64,000 nt of DNA. It comes from Pseudomonas sp. JQ170C (GTDB lineage Bacteria; Pseudomonadota; Gammaproteobacteria; Pseudomonadales; Pseudomonadaceae). The position numbers were made by a program, and so were the translations under genes. Below the pieces are notes generated by a model. That model was not told the origin of the DNA. It ran no database searches and worked only from the letters and a program-made list of their open reading frames with translations. Shown piece by piece: positions 53,670 to 63,440 of the stretch. The stretch is from NCBI RefSeq assembly GCF_035581345.1, contig NZ_CP141608.1, positions 1,952,501 to 2,016,500 of the forward strand, written 5' to 3'. Numbering within the stretch: the first letter of the stretch is position 1; the number at the start of each line of letters is the position of its first letter.

Positions 53670-54677
53670 TCATTTGTGGTTGCCGGAATTGGCAGGTTGC
53701 GCTGGGCGGTCACGGGTTTTGAACAGCGACAGCACTACGCCGCCCGTCAACAGACCGAGGGTCACGCCCAGTGACAGCAGCGCCGGGACCGCTCCGATCA
53801 GGCCGTGATAGAAAATCTTGCTGCCGATGAAGATCAGCACCAGGGCCAGGGCATATTTGAGATAGACAAAACGGTGTATCAGCGCCGCCAGGGCGAAATA
53901 CAGGGCGCGCAAGCCAAGGATCGCGAAGATGTTCGAGGTGTAGACAATGAAGGGGTCCTGGGTGATGGCGAAGATCGCCGGCACGCTGTCGACGGCAAAC
54001 ACCAGGTCGGCCAACTCGATCAGCACCAAGGCCAGGAACAGCGGGGTGGCGAACAGCACGGCCTTGCTCTGCCCGGGAGCCTTGATCCGCACGAAAAAAT
54101 GCGGGCCATGCACATCATCGGTGACGCGCAGGTGGCTGCGCACGAACTTGAGGACCGGGTTATTGGCCAGGTCCGGGTGGGTTTCTTCGCGGGTGAAGAG
54201 CATCTTCACCCCGGTGAACAGCAGAAAGGCCCCGAACACATAGAGGATCCAGGCGAACTCCTGAACCAGCGCACTGCCCACGCCGATCATGATCGCGCGC
54301 AGCACCACCACCCCGAGGATCCCCCAGAACAGCACCCGGTGCTGGTACAGGCGGGGGATGGAGAAGTAGCTGAAAATCATCGCCATGACGAAGACGTTGT
54401 CCATGGACAACGACTGTTCGACGAGAAAACCGGTGTAGAACTCCAGCGCACGCTGGGCGCCCAGCTCCAGCCAGACCCAGCCACCGAACAGCACCCCGAC
54501 ACTGAAGTAGCCGCTGTAGAGCAGCAGGCTTTCGCGCATCTCAATGGTGTGGGCCTTGCGGTGCAGTACCCCCAGGTCCAGCACCAGCAGCGTCAGGACG
54601 ATGCCGATGAACGCCAGCCAGAACCAGGCGCTGGTGCCGAGGAAGTCGTTGTCGAGAAATGCCTGCAGAGTCGCCAT
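53670..54677 (-). CDS. TerC/Alx-family membrane protein
   Basis: A 335-residue inner-membrane protein with about nine segments. It has the TerC signatures EQSLSMDNVFVMAMIFSYF and LIELADLVFAVDSVPAIFAI, with the membrane Asp residues thought to bind metal. E. coli Alx and related TerC proteins export Mn2+. The length matches Alx (about 320). The 170-base upstream region was examined for a yybP-ykoY Mn2+ riboswitch, but the diagnostic core was not found. AAGGAGGGGCGC precedes the ATG. It is probably transcribed alone. Confidence 0.9.
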   Translation of the reverse strand: MATLQAFLDNDFLGTSAWFWLAFIGIVLTLLVLDLGVLHRKAHTIEMRESLLLYSGYFSVGVLFGGWVWLELGAQRALEFYTGFLVEQSLSMDNVFVMAMIFSYFSIPRLYQHRVLFWGILGVVVLRAIMIGVGSALVQEFAWILYVFGAFLLFTGVKMLFTREETHPDLANNPVLKFVRSHLRVTDDVHGPHFFVRIKAPGQSKAVLFATPLFLALVLIELADLVFAVDSVPAIFAITQDPFIVYTSNIFAILGLRALYFALAALIHRFVYLKYALALVLIFIGSKIFYHGLIGAVPALLSLGVTLGLLTGGVVLSLFKTRDRPAQPANSGNHK

Positions 54678-54852
54678 GCGCCCCTCCTTGATTGTCGTCG
54701 CTGCCTTGAGGATTCAAGGCGGCAGTGACTCCGACATGGCGGCTTGGCAGCCGTCAGAGGGGCCCGGCGTCACAGTTAAAAGACTAGACCCGGTGATGGT
54801 TGCAGCCCACTCGAGGCTGTAACAAAAGGTTGCCTACACAATTTCAGGAAAT

Positions 54853-56163
54853 TTAGTACACCCAGACTTCCACTCTCCGATTGCGGATTCGACCTTCTTC
54901 AACCGTGTTGGTGGCCACTGGCAATTCATCGCCCAGGCCGATGATGTCGCGCAGTTCGGCCCCGGCCTTGACCAGTTCCCGGCGCACCGCCATGGCGCGC
55001 AGGCGCGAAAGCAGATCGGCGCGCTGTGGGTCGCGCTTGGCATCGCCGAACCCCACCAGGACGACACGCTGGTTGAGCTTGCCGTGCTGGCGCAGAAACT
55101 CGACCACGCGCTGCACATCACGCAGTGCCTTGTTGTCCAGGCTGGCATTGCCCTCTTGAAAGCGGAAATTCACCGACAGGCGCTGGGCGTTGCGTGCCAA
55201 GTCCTGGTAGCGCGCAGGCATGCCGGCCGCTGGTGTTACCGGCAGGGCCTGCACCTGTTGGCCGACAAAGCCATTGCCGGTGACGATGGCCTGGCCCTGG
55301 GCGCTCTGGGCAAACTCCACCAGCGCCCGGGCCCAGGGGGCGGGGTTTTCTGGCGGCAGGTAGAAGTACAGGCGTCGCGACAGTGGGTAGTCTTCGCTGG
55401 CCACCAGCGCCGGGCTTGGCAGCATCGGCCGCGAGGCACCGTCGACAATGGCCAGCACTTTTGCACCATGCACCGACGCCAGGCTGCTGAAGCCGATGGC
55501 GTGGCGATCGGACTGCACGGCGTTGCTCAGTTGCTCGCTGGACTCAAAACGCTGGGCGGTGGCGGCCAATGCCTGGTCCCTGGCGTCGAGTACCAGGGCC
55601 TTGAAGGTTTCAAAGGTGCCCGAGCGGTCATCCCGGGCATACAGATGAATCGGCCCGTGACCCACGCCCAGGGCGTCCCAGGTGGTAATGCGCCCGGCAA
55701 AAATTCCGGCCAGTTGCTCGGTGGTCAGCTGGGGCAATGGATTGCTGGGGTGAACGATCACGGCGACGCCGTCCAGGCCGATGATCTGCTCGCCGGCGGC
55801 GCTGCCCAAGTCGCCCAGCGGCTTGAGTGCGTCCCGCTCACTGGCCTTGATCGGGCGTGAGGCGGCAGCCAGGTCTGCCTGGCCGGCCTTGAGCGCGGCG
55901 AAGCCGGTACTGGAGCCGTGCGCGGCGATGTCGATGCGCAGGGGCTGGCCGTTGGTGTCCCGGGCATGGACCTGGATTTCGTTGGGCGTCTGGGTTGTGA
56001 CGATGGATATGTCGCTGGCGCCTTGCGCGGCCAGCAAACCCTGCACCAGTGCCGGCGCCAGCGCCGCGCCGATGGTGTTGGAGCCCTGGATACGCAGCAG
56101 GGGTGCCGCGTGGGTAACGAGCGGGAACAGGCACAGCATAATCAGGCTGAGGTGGCGGAACAT
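54853..56163 (-). CDS. Phosphate-binding-protein-like/OmpA C-terminal fusion
   Basis: A 436-residue secreted protein starting at ATG 56163 with signal peptide FRHLSLIMLCLFPLVTHA. Residues about 24-300 are a PstS-like type 2 binding domain: LRIQGSNTIGAALAPAL, AAHGSSTGFAALKAGQADLA, LDGVAVIVHPSNPLPQLT and YARDDRSGTFETFK. Residues about 325-436 are an OmpA peptidoglycan-binding domain (LVGFGDAKRDPQRADLLSRL, ending RNRRVEVWVY). This predicts a binding protein tethered to the cell wall rather than a free ABC partner. No pst permease is nearby. Phosphate is the likely but unproven ligand. Confidence 0.85.
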   Translation of the reverse strand: MFRHLSLIMLCLFPLVTHAAPLLRIQGSNTIGAALAPALVQGLLAAQGASDISIVTTQTPNEIQVHARDTNGQPLRIDIAAHGSSTGFAALKAGQADLAAASRPIKASERDALKPLGDLGSAAGEQIIGLDGVAVIVHPSNPLPQLTTEQLAGIFAGRITTWDALGVGHGPIHLYARDDRSGTFETFKALVLDARDQALAATAQRFESSEQLSNAVQSDRHAIGFSSLASVHGAKVLAIVDGASRPMLPSPALVASEDYPLSRRLYFYLPPENPAPWARALVEFAQSAQGQAIVTGNGFVGQQVQALPVTPAAGMPARYQDLARNAQRLSVNFRFQEGNASLDNKALRDVQRVVEFLRQHGKLNQRVVLVGFGDAKRDPQRADLLSRLRAMAVRRELVKAGAELRDIIGLGDELPVATNTVEEGRIRNRRVEVWVY

Positions 56164-56236
56164 GCCGGCAGGCACTCGTCAGGCAAAGGATGTGCCGCAG
56201 ATTAAGACAGTGGGATGACGGTTGGATGACAGCCAT

Positions 56237-56310
56237 GTAGGAGCGGGCTTGCCCCACGATGCGAACTGACTGACTGACGGATCGCTATCGCGGGGCAAGC
56301 CCGCTCCTAC
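56237..56310. repeat. Inverted REP pair (REPIN)
   Basis: Arms GTAGGAGCGGGCTTGCCCCA (from 56237, one mismatch to the usual form) and GGGGCAAGCCCGCTCCTAC (to 56310) with the GTAGGAG ends outside. It lies between the xthA stop and the PBP-OmpA gene start. Confidence 0.9.
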
Positions 56311-56326
56311 AAGGAGGGTGCAGGCG

Positions 56327-57139
56327 TTACGCCAGTTCCAGCCAGATCGGGGCGTGGTCCGAAGGCTTATCCATGCTGCGCAGGTCATAGTCGACGCCCG
56401 CCGCCTTGATCCGCGGCACCAGGCCCTGGGACGTGAGGATCAGGTCGATGCGCAGGCCGCGCTTGGGTTCGTCTTCAAAACCGCGGCTACGGTAGTCGAA
56501 CCAGCTGAAGCGGTCGGCCACTTCCGGGTGCAGGTGGCGGAAGCTGTCGACCAGGCCCCAGTTCTTCAGGCGGGCCATCCATTCGCGCTCTTCGGGCAAG
56601 AAACTGCATTTGCCGGTCTTGAGCCAGCGCTTGGCATTGTCGGCGCCGATGCCGATGTCGCAGTCTTCGGGCGAAATGTTCACGTCGCCCATCACCACCA
56701 GGGGCTGGTCGTTCTTGAACTGGCTTTCGAGCAGGTCCTGCAGGTCACTGTAGAAGCGCTGCTTGGCCGGGAACTTGGTGGGGTGGTCGCGGCTTTCGCC
56801 CTGGGGGAAATAGCCGTTCATGATGGTGATCGGCGTGCCGTCGGCATCGGCGAAGGTGCCCCAGATGAAGCGGCGCTGGGCCTCTTCTTCATCGCTGGCA
56901 AAGCCCTTGTGCAGGCTCAGGGGCGCCTGGCGCGAGAGCAGGGCGACACCGTAGTGGCCTTTCTGGCCGTGGAAGTGTACGTGGTAGCCCAGGGCCTGGA
57001 CGTCGGCCAGCGGGAATTGATCGTCGCTGACCTTGGTTTCCTGCAGGCCGATCACGTCCGGCTGGTGCTTTTCGATCAACGCCGCCAACTGATGGGGCCG
57101 GGCGCGCAGGCCATTGATGTTGAACGAGACGATCTTCAT
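56327..57139 (-). CDS. xthA: Exodeoxyribonuclease III (AP endonuclease)
   Basis: A 270-residue Mg2+-dependent AP endonuclease and 3'-5' exonuclease of base excision repair. Active-site residues are in NINGLR (Asn7), GLQETK (Glu34), [19 protein letters not shown] and the C-terminal [10 protein letters not shown] (His). Length fits E. coli ExoIII (268). I start it at the ATG at 57139 ([12 protein letters not shown]), the family's universal start, rather than 14 codons upstream. It is divergent from the GNAT gene. Confidence 0.94.
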   Translation of the reverse strand: MKIVSFNINGLRARPHQLAALIEKHQPDVIGLQETKVSDDQFPLADVQALGYHVHFHGQKGHYGVALLSRQAPLSLHKGFASDEEEAQRRFIWGTFADADGTPITIMNGYFPQGESRDHPTKFPAKQRFYSDLQDLLESQFKNDQPLVVMGDVNISPEDCDIGIGADNAKRWLKTGKCSFLPEEREWMARLKNWGLVDSFRHLHPEVADRFSWFDYRSRGFEDEPKRGLRIDLILTSQGLVPRIKAAGVDYDLRSMDKPSDHAPIWLELA

Positions 57140-57301
57140 GGGAAACACAATCCTGGTAAAACCCAGGATGCTAGCCGACATCGGCGCCTGCGGCCAGCGT
57201 GGCGCGTCACCCCGGAGGCTGCTAACGTGGTGCTCGGAGTGAACGTCGGCGCACCGTTCACCTCAAAGGCAATGAATGCCCATTTGCAGAGGTTTCCCAG
57301 C

Positions 57302-57961
57302 ATGTCCGAATCGACTGCCGTCCCGGCCCAGATCCGCCTGCTCGATGGCGGCTACAGCCGCGAGGCGCGTTCCCTGCTGTATCACGCCTATCGTCATGAA
57401 CCGACTTTCAGCTTCCTGTTCGAGGCCCAGCGCCCTGGCTATGACCAGCGCATTCGGGCCACGGTGCGCGAACTGGTCAAACAGCACTTTCTCCAGGATC
57501 TGCCGGCACTGGGGTTGCTGGTGGACGAGCGTCTGGTCGGCATTGCCCTGATCGCACCGCCGCAGCGGCGCCTGGGCATCACGGAAAGCTGGGCCTGGCG
57601 GATGCGCATGGTGCTCAGCACCGGGTTTCGCTGCACCCGGCGCTACCTGGATTACCAGGCCGCGCTGATGGCCTGCCTGCCGGGCGACACGGTGCACGTG
57701 TTGCCGCTGCTGGGCATACACCCGCAGTTCCAGGGCAAGCATTACGGCGAGCAGCTGCTGCAGGCGGTGCATGACTGGTGCGCGGAAGACGAGCATTCCG
57801 ACGGCGTGGTGCTGGACACCGGCAACCCGCATTACCTGGCGTTCTATCAACGCCAGGGCTATCAGGAGATCGGCGAAATTGCCGTCGGCCCGGTCCGCGA
57901 GCACGTGTTCTTCCACCCCAATCCCCAGTCCTCCCGACAAGCCGCGGCATTGCCTGTATAG
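57302..57961 (+). CDS. GNAT-family N-acetyltransferase
   Basis: A 219-residue acetyltransferase. The acetyl-CoA-binding motif A is LLGIHPQFQGKHYGEQLLQA, and motif B-like VVLDTGNPHYLAFYQRQGYQ follows. The N-terminal half is unusual for a minimal GNAT and probably forms the acceptor site. The acceptor is unknown. AGAGG lies nine bases before the ATG at 57302. It is followed after 57 bases by tamA, probably not as part of its function. Confidence 0.85.
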   Translation: MSESTAVPAQIRLLDGGYSREARSLLYHAYRHEPTFSFLFEAQRPGYDQRIRATVRELVKQHFLQDLPALGLLVDERLVGIALIAPPQRRLGITESWAWRMRMVLSTGFRCTRRYLDYQAALMACLPGDTVHVLPLLGIHPQFQGKHYGEQLLQAVHDWCAEDEHSDGVVLDTGNPHYLAFYQRQGYQEIGEIAVGPVREHVFFHPNPQSSRQAAALPV

Positions 57962-58018
57962 CAGGCAGGAGAGCCTTGGGCTCCATGCAGGCGCCAAGCT
58001 CTGGTAGCATCCGCGCCT

Positions 58019-59761
58019 ATGACGTATTCAGGACGATTCACCTGCGGTTTGATGATATGGATTGCCAGCTTTGCCGTGTACGCACAGAGCGAACTGGTGG
58101 TTCGAGTCAAACCTGCCAACAACGAACTCAAGGCCAATGTCGAAGGCTATATCGGCAGCCTTGGTAAACGCGATGAAGAGGCGCTGCTGCGCTTCAGCCG
58201 CGGTGCCGTCGAGCAGGCGCGCAAGGCCGCTCAGGCACTGGGCTACTATCAGGCGCAGATCGACAGTGAGGTCAAACCGCCCGCCAAGGCGGACGATCAT
58301 CCGCAACTGATCTTGAACATCGACCCGGGTGAACCCGTGCACTTGCGCGATGTGACCATCCGCATCGACGGCCCGGCCAGCGAACTCAAGGCCTTTCGTA
58401 TCCCCAACAGCAAGGCGCTGCGCTCAGGCGAGGTGCTTAACCACGGCCACTACGAAGATGCCAAGCGCCTGATCCAGAACCAGGCCTCGCGCTATGGTTT
58501 TTTCAGCGGCCACTTTGTACGCCAGCGCCTGGCGGTCGACCCGATGGCGGGAGTGGCCGATATCGAGCTCATCTACGAAAGCGGTCCGCGCTATCGGTTG
58601 GGCAAGGTCAGTTTTGCCGGCGACACACCCTTCGATGAAACCCTCCTGCAACGTATGGTGCCGTTCAAGGCCGATACACCCTACGACTCCGAACTGATCG
58701 CTGAACTCAACAATGCCCTGCAATCGAGCGGCTACTTCGAGGGCGTGCGGGTGGACGCAGCACCCACGGCCGCCGTTGACCACAACATTCCGGTCGCCGT
58801 TCAGCTGCAAACCCGAAAGCCGCGGACCATGGGCCTGGGCCTGGGGTTCTCGACCGACGTCGGGCCGCGCGGCAAGGCCAACTGGACTCGCCACTGGGTC
58901 AACCCGCAAGGCCACAGCTATGGCTGGGAGACCGAACTGTCGGCGCCGCGCCAGAACGTGGGCCTGTTTTACGACATTCCGCTGGACCCGCCCCTGACCG
59001 ACAAGCTGCGCTTTGCCGGTGGCTACCAGAATGAAGAAATCGCCGGCACCGATACGTTGAGTAAATTGCTCACGGTCGGCCCCGAATGGCACAGCAAGCT
59101 GCCCAGCGGCTGGCAGCAGGTGCTGTCGCTCAAGTTCCAGCGCGAGGAGTATCGCCTGGGTGACGACTCGGGATTGAGCACGCTGCTGATGCCCGGCGTG
59201 AGCTACTCCTACCTGCGCAGTGACAACCGTATCGATCCGCACAACGGCTATCGCCTGCAGTTCGATGTGCAGGCCGCCAAGGAAGGGCTGGTCTCCGACA
59301 CCAACCTGCTGCATGCCAACGTGGTGCTCAAGGGCCTGACGACGCTGGGGCAAAACCACCGCTTTCTGGGTCGGGTGCAGTTTGGCGGCAGTGCCACCAG
59401 CAACTACCAGAGCTCGATCCCGCCGTCGCTGCGCTTCTTTGCCGGTGGCGACCAAAGTGTGCGCGGCTATGACTATCAGAGCCTGTCGCCGAAAAACTCC
59501 GACGGCGATCGCATCGGTGGCCGCTACCTGGTCGCCGGCAGTGCCGAGTACCAGTACGCCGTGGCTGAAAAGTGGCGGGTGGCGACCTTTGTCGACCAGG
59601 GTAATTCTTTCAACGATCTGGAATTTCCCAGCCTCAAGACCGGTGTCGGCATCGGTGTGCGCTGGGTGTCTCCGGTAGGGCCGCTGCGTCTGGATCTGGC
59701 CCATGCGCTGGATGACGATGGCGGTTTCCGTCTGCACTTCTCCATGGGGCCGGAACTGTGA
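58019..59761 (+). CDS. tamA: Translocation and assembly module outer-membrane protein TamA
   Basis: A 580-residue BamA-superfamily protein with a signal peptide (about 1-22), three POTRA-type domains (about 24-265, for example YRLGKVSFAGDTPFDETLLQ) and a 16-strand barrel. The conserved lid-loop motif GGDQSVRGYDYQSLSP is present, and it ends FRLHFSMGPEL. With TamB it forms a trans-envelope complex for outer-membrane protein insertion and lipid transport. The ATG at 58019 lacks a clear Shine-Dalgarno. Its stop overlaps the tamB start (GTGA). Confidence 0.93.
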   Translation: MTYSGRFTCGLMIWIASFAVYAQSELVVRVKPANNELKANVEGYIGSLGKRDEEALLRFSRGAVEQARKAAQALGYYQAQIDSEVKPPAKADDHPQLILNIDPGEPVHLRDVTIRIDGPASELKAFRIPNSKALRSGEVLNHGHYEDAKRLIQNQASRYGFFSGHFVRQRLAVDPMAGVADIELIYESGPRYRLGKVSFAGDTPFDETLLQRMVPFKADTPYDSELIAELNNALQSSGYFEGVRVDAAPTAAVDHNIPVAVQLQTRKPRTMGLGLGFSTDVGPRGKANWTRHWVNPQGHSYGWETELSAPRQNVGLFYDIPLDPPLTDKLRFAGGYQNEEIAGTDTLSKLLTVGPEWHSKLPSGWQQVLSLKFQREEYRLGDDSGLSTLLMPGVSYSYLRSDNRIDPHNGYRLQFDVQAAKEGLVSDTNLLHANVVLKGLTTLGQNHRFLGRVQFGGSATSNYQSSIPPSLRFFAGGDQSVRGYDYQSLSPKNSDGDRIGGRYLVAGSAEYQYAVAEKWRVATFVDQGNSFNDLEFPSLKTGVGIGVRWVSPVGPLRLDLAHALDDDGGFRLHFSMGPEL

Positions 59762-62700
59762 CTCGCGTTATCAAGACTATTCTCCTCGGCCTGCTGGCAC
59801 TGGTGCTGCTGGCGGTGCTCGCCGTGGGCCTGTTGCTCGGCACCCAGGCCGGCAGCCGCTGGGCACTGGGGATGGTGCCGGGCTTGCAGCTTGAGGCATT
59901 TGAAGGGCGCCTGGGCGGCCAGTGGCAAGCGGATCGCGTGGTGTGGGAGCAGGGCGCTGACCGGGTCGAGCTGGTGGCGCCGGTGTTCGCCTGGTCGCCG
60001 GCTTGCCTATTGCGCATGACCTTGTGCATCGAGCGCTTGCAGGCCGAGCAGGTCAACCTGGCCTTCGCGCCCGGCGAGCCGACACCCGACAGCGGCCCGC
60101 TGCAACTGCCTGCACTGAAGTTGCCGCTGGCCATTGAACTGGGGGAGGTGCGCATCGGCCACCTGCGCCTGGACGGCAATGAGCAATTGAGCCAATTGCA
60201 GTTGGCGGCGCACTGGACCCTCGACGGGCTGAAGATCGACAGCCTGCAACTGCAGCGCGACGATCTGCACCTGAACCTTCAGGGGCTGCTCAAGCCGGAG
60301 GGCGACTGGCCGTTGCAGGCCCAGGGGCAGCTGCAATTGCCCAAGGTCGATGGCCAGGATTGGCAATTGGCCTTGCAGGTCGAGGGTGACGTGCAGAAAA
60401 CCCTCACGCTGTCGGCCGACAGCAGCGGTTACCTGAATGCGCGCCTGAGCGGGCAGCTCCAGGCCCTGGCCGAGCATCTGCCGGCTCACGTGCAGATCAA
60501 GGCCGATGCCTTCAAGCCCGGCGCCGATCTGCCAGACACCCTGCAATTGAACAACCTCGACCTCAGTGCCAAGGGCGACCTGCAACGCGGTTATCAACTG
60601 CTTGGCACCGCCAGCCTGCCGGCCGAGCAAGGCCCGGTGGCGTTGAACCTGCAAGGCAAGGTCGATGCCAAGGGCGCCCGGCTCAGCGCGCTGGACCTCA
60701 CCGCCAGTGCCGAGCAGCGCCTCAAGCTCACTGCCAGTGCCGATTGGCAGCAGGGCCTGAGCGCCGAGGCCACCGTCGACTGGCTGGATTTCCCCTGGCT
60801 GCGGTTGTATCCACTGGAGCAGGCGCCACAAGTGACGTTGCGCCGGTTCAATGGCCAGGTGCAGTACAGCGATGGCACTTATCAGGGCCAATTCAATGGC
60901 GACCTCGATGGGCCTGCGGGTGCGTTCAGCCTGAGCAGCCCGTTCAAGGGCGATCTGGGGCAGATTGCCTTGCCCCAACTGGCCCTCACCGCCGGGCAAG
61001 GCAAGCTGGCCGGCAGTGTCAGTGTGCAGTTTGCCGATACCCTGGCCTGGGATGCCGCCCTGGAGCTTTCGGCGTTGAACCCGGCCTACTGGCTGGCCGA
61101 GCTGCCTGGCACGCTGGCAGGGCCGCTGCGCAGCAAGGGACAGATGAAAAACGGTGAGCTCAGCCTCGATGCCGACCTCGACCTCAAGGGACGACTGCGT
61201 GGGCAACCCGCGGTGCTCAAGGCCGTCGCCACGGGGGCCGGCAAGAACTGGACCCTGGGGACACTCGATATCCGCCTGGGCGACAACCACATCAACGGCA
61301 GCGGCAGCGTGCAGCAGCGCCTGGCCGGTCAGTTGGACCTCAATCTGCCGCGCCTGGGCCAGCTCTGGCCGCAATTGCAAGGCCAGCTCAAAGGCAAGCT
61401 GGACGTTGCCGGCACCCTGGAGGCGCCGCAGGGCACGCTGACCTTGCAGGGCCAGCAACTGGCCCAGGTTGACAATCACGTGCAACGGCTGACGCTTGAT
61501 GCCCGACTCGACAGCGCCCAGCGGGCAGTGATCGATCTGCAGGCCGGCAGTATTCGTCTGGGTGACACTCAACTGGGCAAGCTCACGGCCAATGGCCGTG
61601 GCGATATTCGCCAACAGCAGTTAGCGCTGGCTCTGGACGGGCCGCAGCTCAAGCTCGACCTGGGGCTCGATGGTGTGCTGGACAAGGGTAACTGGCGAGG
61701 ACGCCTGGCCAGCGGCCAGATTCAGGCGGGCGGTCAGGACTGGCGCTTGCAGGAGCCGGCAAAGCTGCAGCGCTTGGCCAATGGGCAACTGGACTTCGGT
61801 GCCCATTGCTGGCGCTCGGGGCAGGCCAGCCTGTGCGGTGAAGACCAGCGCCTGGCCCCGGAGCCGCGCCTGCGGTATCACCTCAAGCAGTTCCCGTTGC
61901 AAAGCCTGGCCCAATGGCTGCCCAAGGATTTCGCCTGGCAGGGGCTGCTCAATGCCGACGTCAACCTGGACCTGCCGGCCAGCGGTCCCAAGGGCACCCT
62001 GGTGGTGGATGCCAGTGGCGGTACGTTGCGTCTGCGGGAGAAAGGCCAGTGGCTCGACTTCCCTTACCAGACCTTGCGCCTGGAAAGCACCCTGGCGCCA
62101 CGCCGCATAGACACGCGCCTGGATTTTCGCGGCGAGCGCCTGGGCGAGCTTGCCCTGGTGACACAGCTGGACCCGGTAGCCCGCAATAAGCCACTGAGCG
62201 GTAATTTCCGCCTGACTGGCCTGGACCTGGCCATTGCCCGGCCGTTCGCACCGATGGTCGAGCGCCTGGCCGGGCAGTTGAATGGCAATGGCCAGCTATC
62301 CGGCACCTTGCTGGCGCCGCAGGTCAACGGCAGCCTGGCCTTGAGTGGGGGAGAAGTCAGTGGCGCGGAACTGCCGATCAGCCTGGAGGATTTGAATGTT
62401 CAGGCTTTGATTGCCGGCGAGCAGGTACAGCTCAATGGTGCCTGGAAAAGCGGGGAAGCGGGTGAGGGCAGCTTGCGCGGACAAGTCGGCTGGGGTCAGG
62501 CCCTGGCGGTCGATCTGCAGTTGCAGGGGCAGCGCCTGCCCGTCAACGTCGAACCCTATGCCGCGCTGGAGATCGCGCCCAACCTCAAGATCAGCGTGCA
62601 GGGCGACAAGCTGGCGGTGACAGGCAAAGTGCTGGTGCCCAAGGGCAAGATCACCGTACGCGAGCTGCCGCCTTCGACGGTCAAGGTCTCCGACGATACC

Positions 62701-63432
62701 GTGATCGTTGGCCACCAGACCGAAGAGGGCAAGGCGCCCATGGCAGTCGCCATGGACATCGATGTTGAAGTCGGCCAGGACAAGCTGTCGTTCTCGGGCT
62801 TTGGCCTGACGGCCAATCTGCTGGGGCATGTGCATATCGGCGACAACCTCGACACCCGCGGCGAACTGAGCCTGGCCGACGGTCGCTATCGCGCCTATGG
62901 CCAACGCCTGACCATTCGCCGCGCGCGCCTGCTGTTTGCCGGGCCGATCGACATGCCTTATCTGGATATCGAAGCCATCCGCCAGACCGATGACGTGATC
63001 GCCGGTATTCGCCTGAGCGGCAGCGCCGAACAGCCGACCACCCAGGTGTTTTCCGAGCCGGCCATGAGCCAGGAACAGGCGTTGTCTTACCTGGTACTGG
63101 GGCGCCCCCTGGGTACCACCGGTGAAGACAACAACATGCTGGCCGAAGCAGCGCTGGGCCTCGGCCTGGCCGGCAGCGCCGGGATCACCGGCAGCCTGGC
63201 CTCAAGCCTGGGCATTGACGATTTCCAGCTCGACACCCAGGGCAGCGGTACCAGCACCAGCGTTGTGGCGAGCGGCAATCTGACCGAGCGATTGAGCCTG
63301 CGCTACGGGGTGGGGGTGTTCGAGCCGGTCAACACGGTCGCCTTGCGTTACAAGTTGAGCAAGAAGGTCTACCTGGAGGCGGCCAGCGGCCTGGCAAGTT
63401 CGCTGGATATTTTCTACAAGCGGGATTTCTGA
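59758..63432 (+). CDS. tamB: Translocation and assembly module inner-membrane protein TamB
   Basis: A 1224-residue AsmA-like protein anchored by one N-terminal membrane segment (about 5-28, LLGLLALVLLAVLAVGLLLG). The rest is a long beta-rich groove of repeating amphipathic strands and ends in the DUF490/TamB domain (about 880-1224), closing YLEAASGLASSLDIFYKRDF with a terminal Phe as in the family. It spans the periplasm, contacts TamA, and is thought to carry phospholipids to the outer membrane. The GTG start overlaps the tamA stop, so the two are translationally coupled. Confidence 0.93.
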   Translation: MTRVIKTILLGLLALVLLAVLAVGLLLGTQAGSRWALGMVPGLQLEAFEGRLGGQWQADRVVWEQGADRVELVAPVFAWSPACLLRMTLCIERLQAEQVNLAFAPGEPTPDSGPLQLPALKLPLAIELGEVRIGHLRLDGNEQLSQLQLAAHWTLDGLKIDSLQLQRDDLHLNLQGLLKPEGDWPLQAQGQLQLPKVDGQDWQLALQVEGDVQKTLTLSADSSGYLNARLSGQLQALAEHLPAHVQIKADAFKPGADLPDTLQLNNLDLSAKGDLQRGYQLLGTASLPAEQGPVALNLQGKVDAKGARLSALDLTASAEQRLKLTASADWQQGLSAEATVDWLDFPWLRLYPLEQAPQVTLRRFNGQVQYSDGTYQGQFNGDLDGPAGAFSLSSPFKGDLGQIALPQLALTAGQGKLAGSVSVQFADTLAWDAALELSALNPAYWLAELPGTLAGPLRSKGQMKNGELSLDADLDLKGRLRGQPAVLKAVATGAGKNWTLGTLDIRLGDNHINGSGSVQQRLAGQLDLNLPRLGQLWPQLQGQLKGKLDVAGTLEAPQGTLTLQGQQLAQVDNHVQRLTLDARLDSAQRAVIDLQAGSIRLGDTQLGKLTANGRGDIRQQQLALALDGPQLKLDLGLDGVLDKGNWRGRLASGQIQAGGQDWRLQEPAKLQRLANGQLDFGAHCWRSGQASLCGEDQRLAPEPRLRYHLKQFPLQSLAQWLPKDFAWQGLLNADVNLDLPASGPKGTLVVDASGGTLRLREKGQWLDFPYQTLRLESTLAPRRIDTRLDFRGERLGELALVTQLDPVARNKPLSGNFRLTGLDLAIARPFAPMVERLAGQLNGNGQLSGTLLAPQVNGSLALSGGEVSGAELPISLEDLNVQALIAGEQVQLNGAWKSGEAGEGSLRGQVGWGQALAVDLQLQGQRLPVNVEPYAALEIAPNLKISVQGDKLAVTGKVLVPKGKITVRELPPSTVKVSDDTVIVGHQTEEGKAPMAVAMDIDVEVGQDKLSFSGFGLTANLLGHVHIGDNLDTRGELSLADGRYRAYGQRLTIRRARLLFAGPIDMPYLDIEAIRQTDDVIAGIRLSGSAEQPTTQVFSEPAMSQEQALSYLVLGRPLGTTGEDNNMLAEAALGLGLAGSAGITGSLASSLGIDDFQLDTQGSGTSTSVVASGNLTERLSLRYGVGVFEPVNTVALRYKLSKKVYLEAASGLASSLDIFYKRDF

Positions 63433-63440
63433 GGCGGGGC

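Noticed and set aside
54678..54852. yybP-ykoY Mn2+ riboswitch upstream of terC
   Set aside because: Alx-type genes often carry one, but I could not find the conserved core in this leader, only ordinary GC-rich stems.
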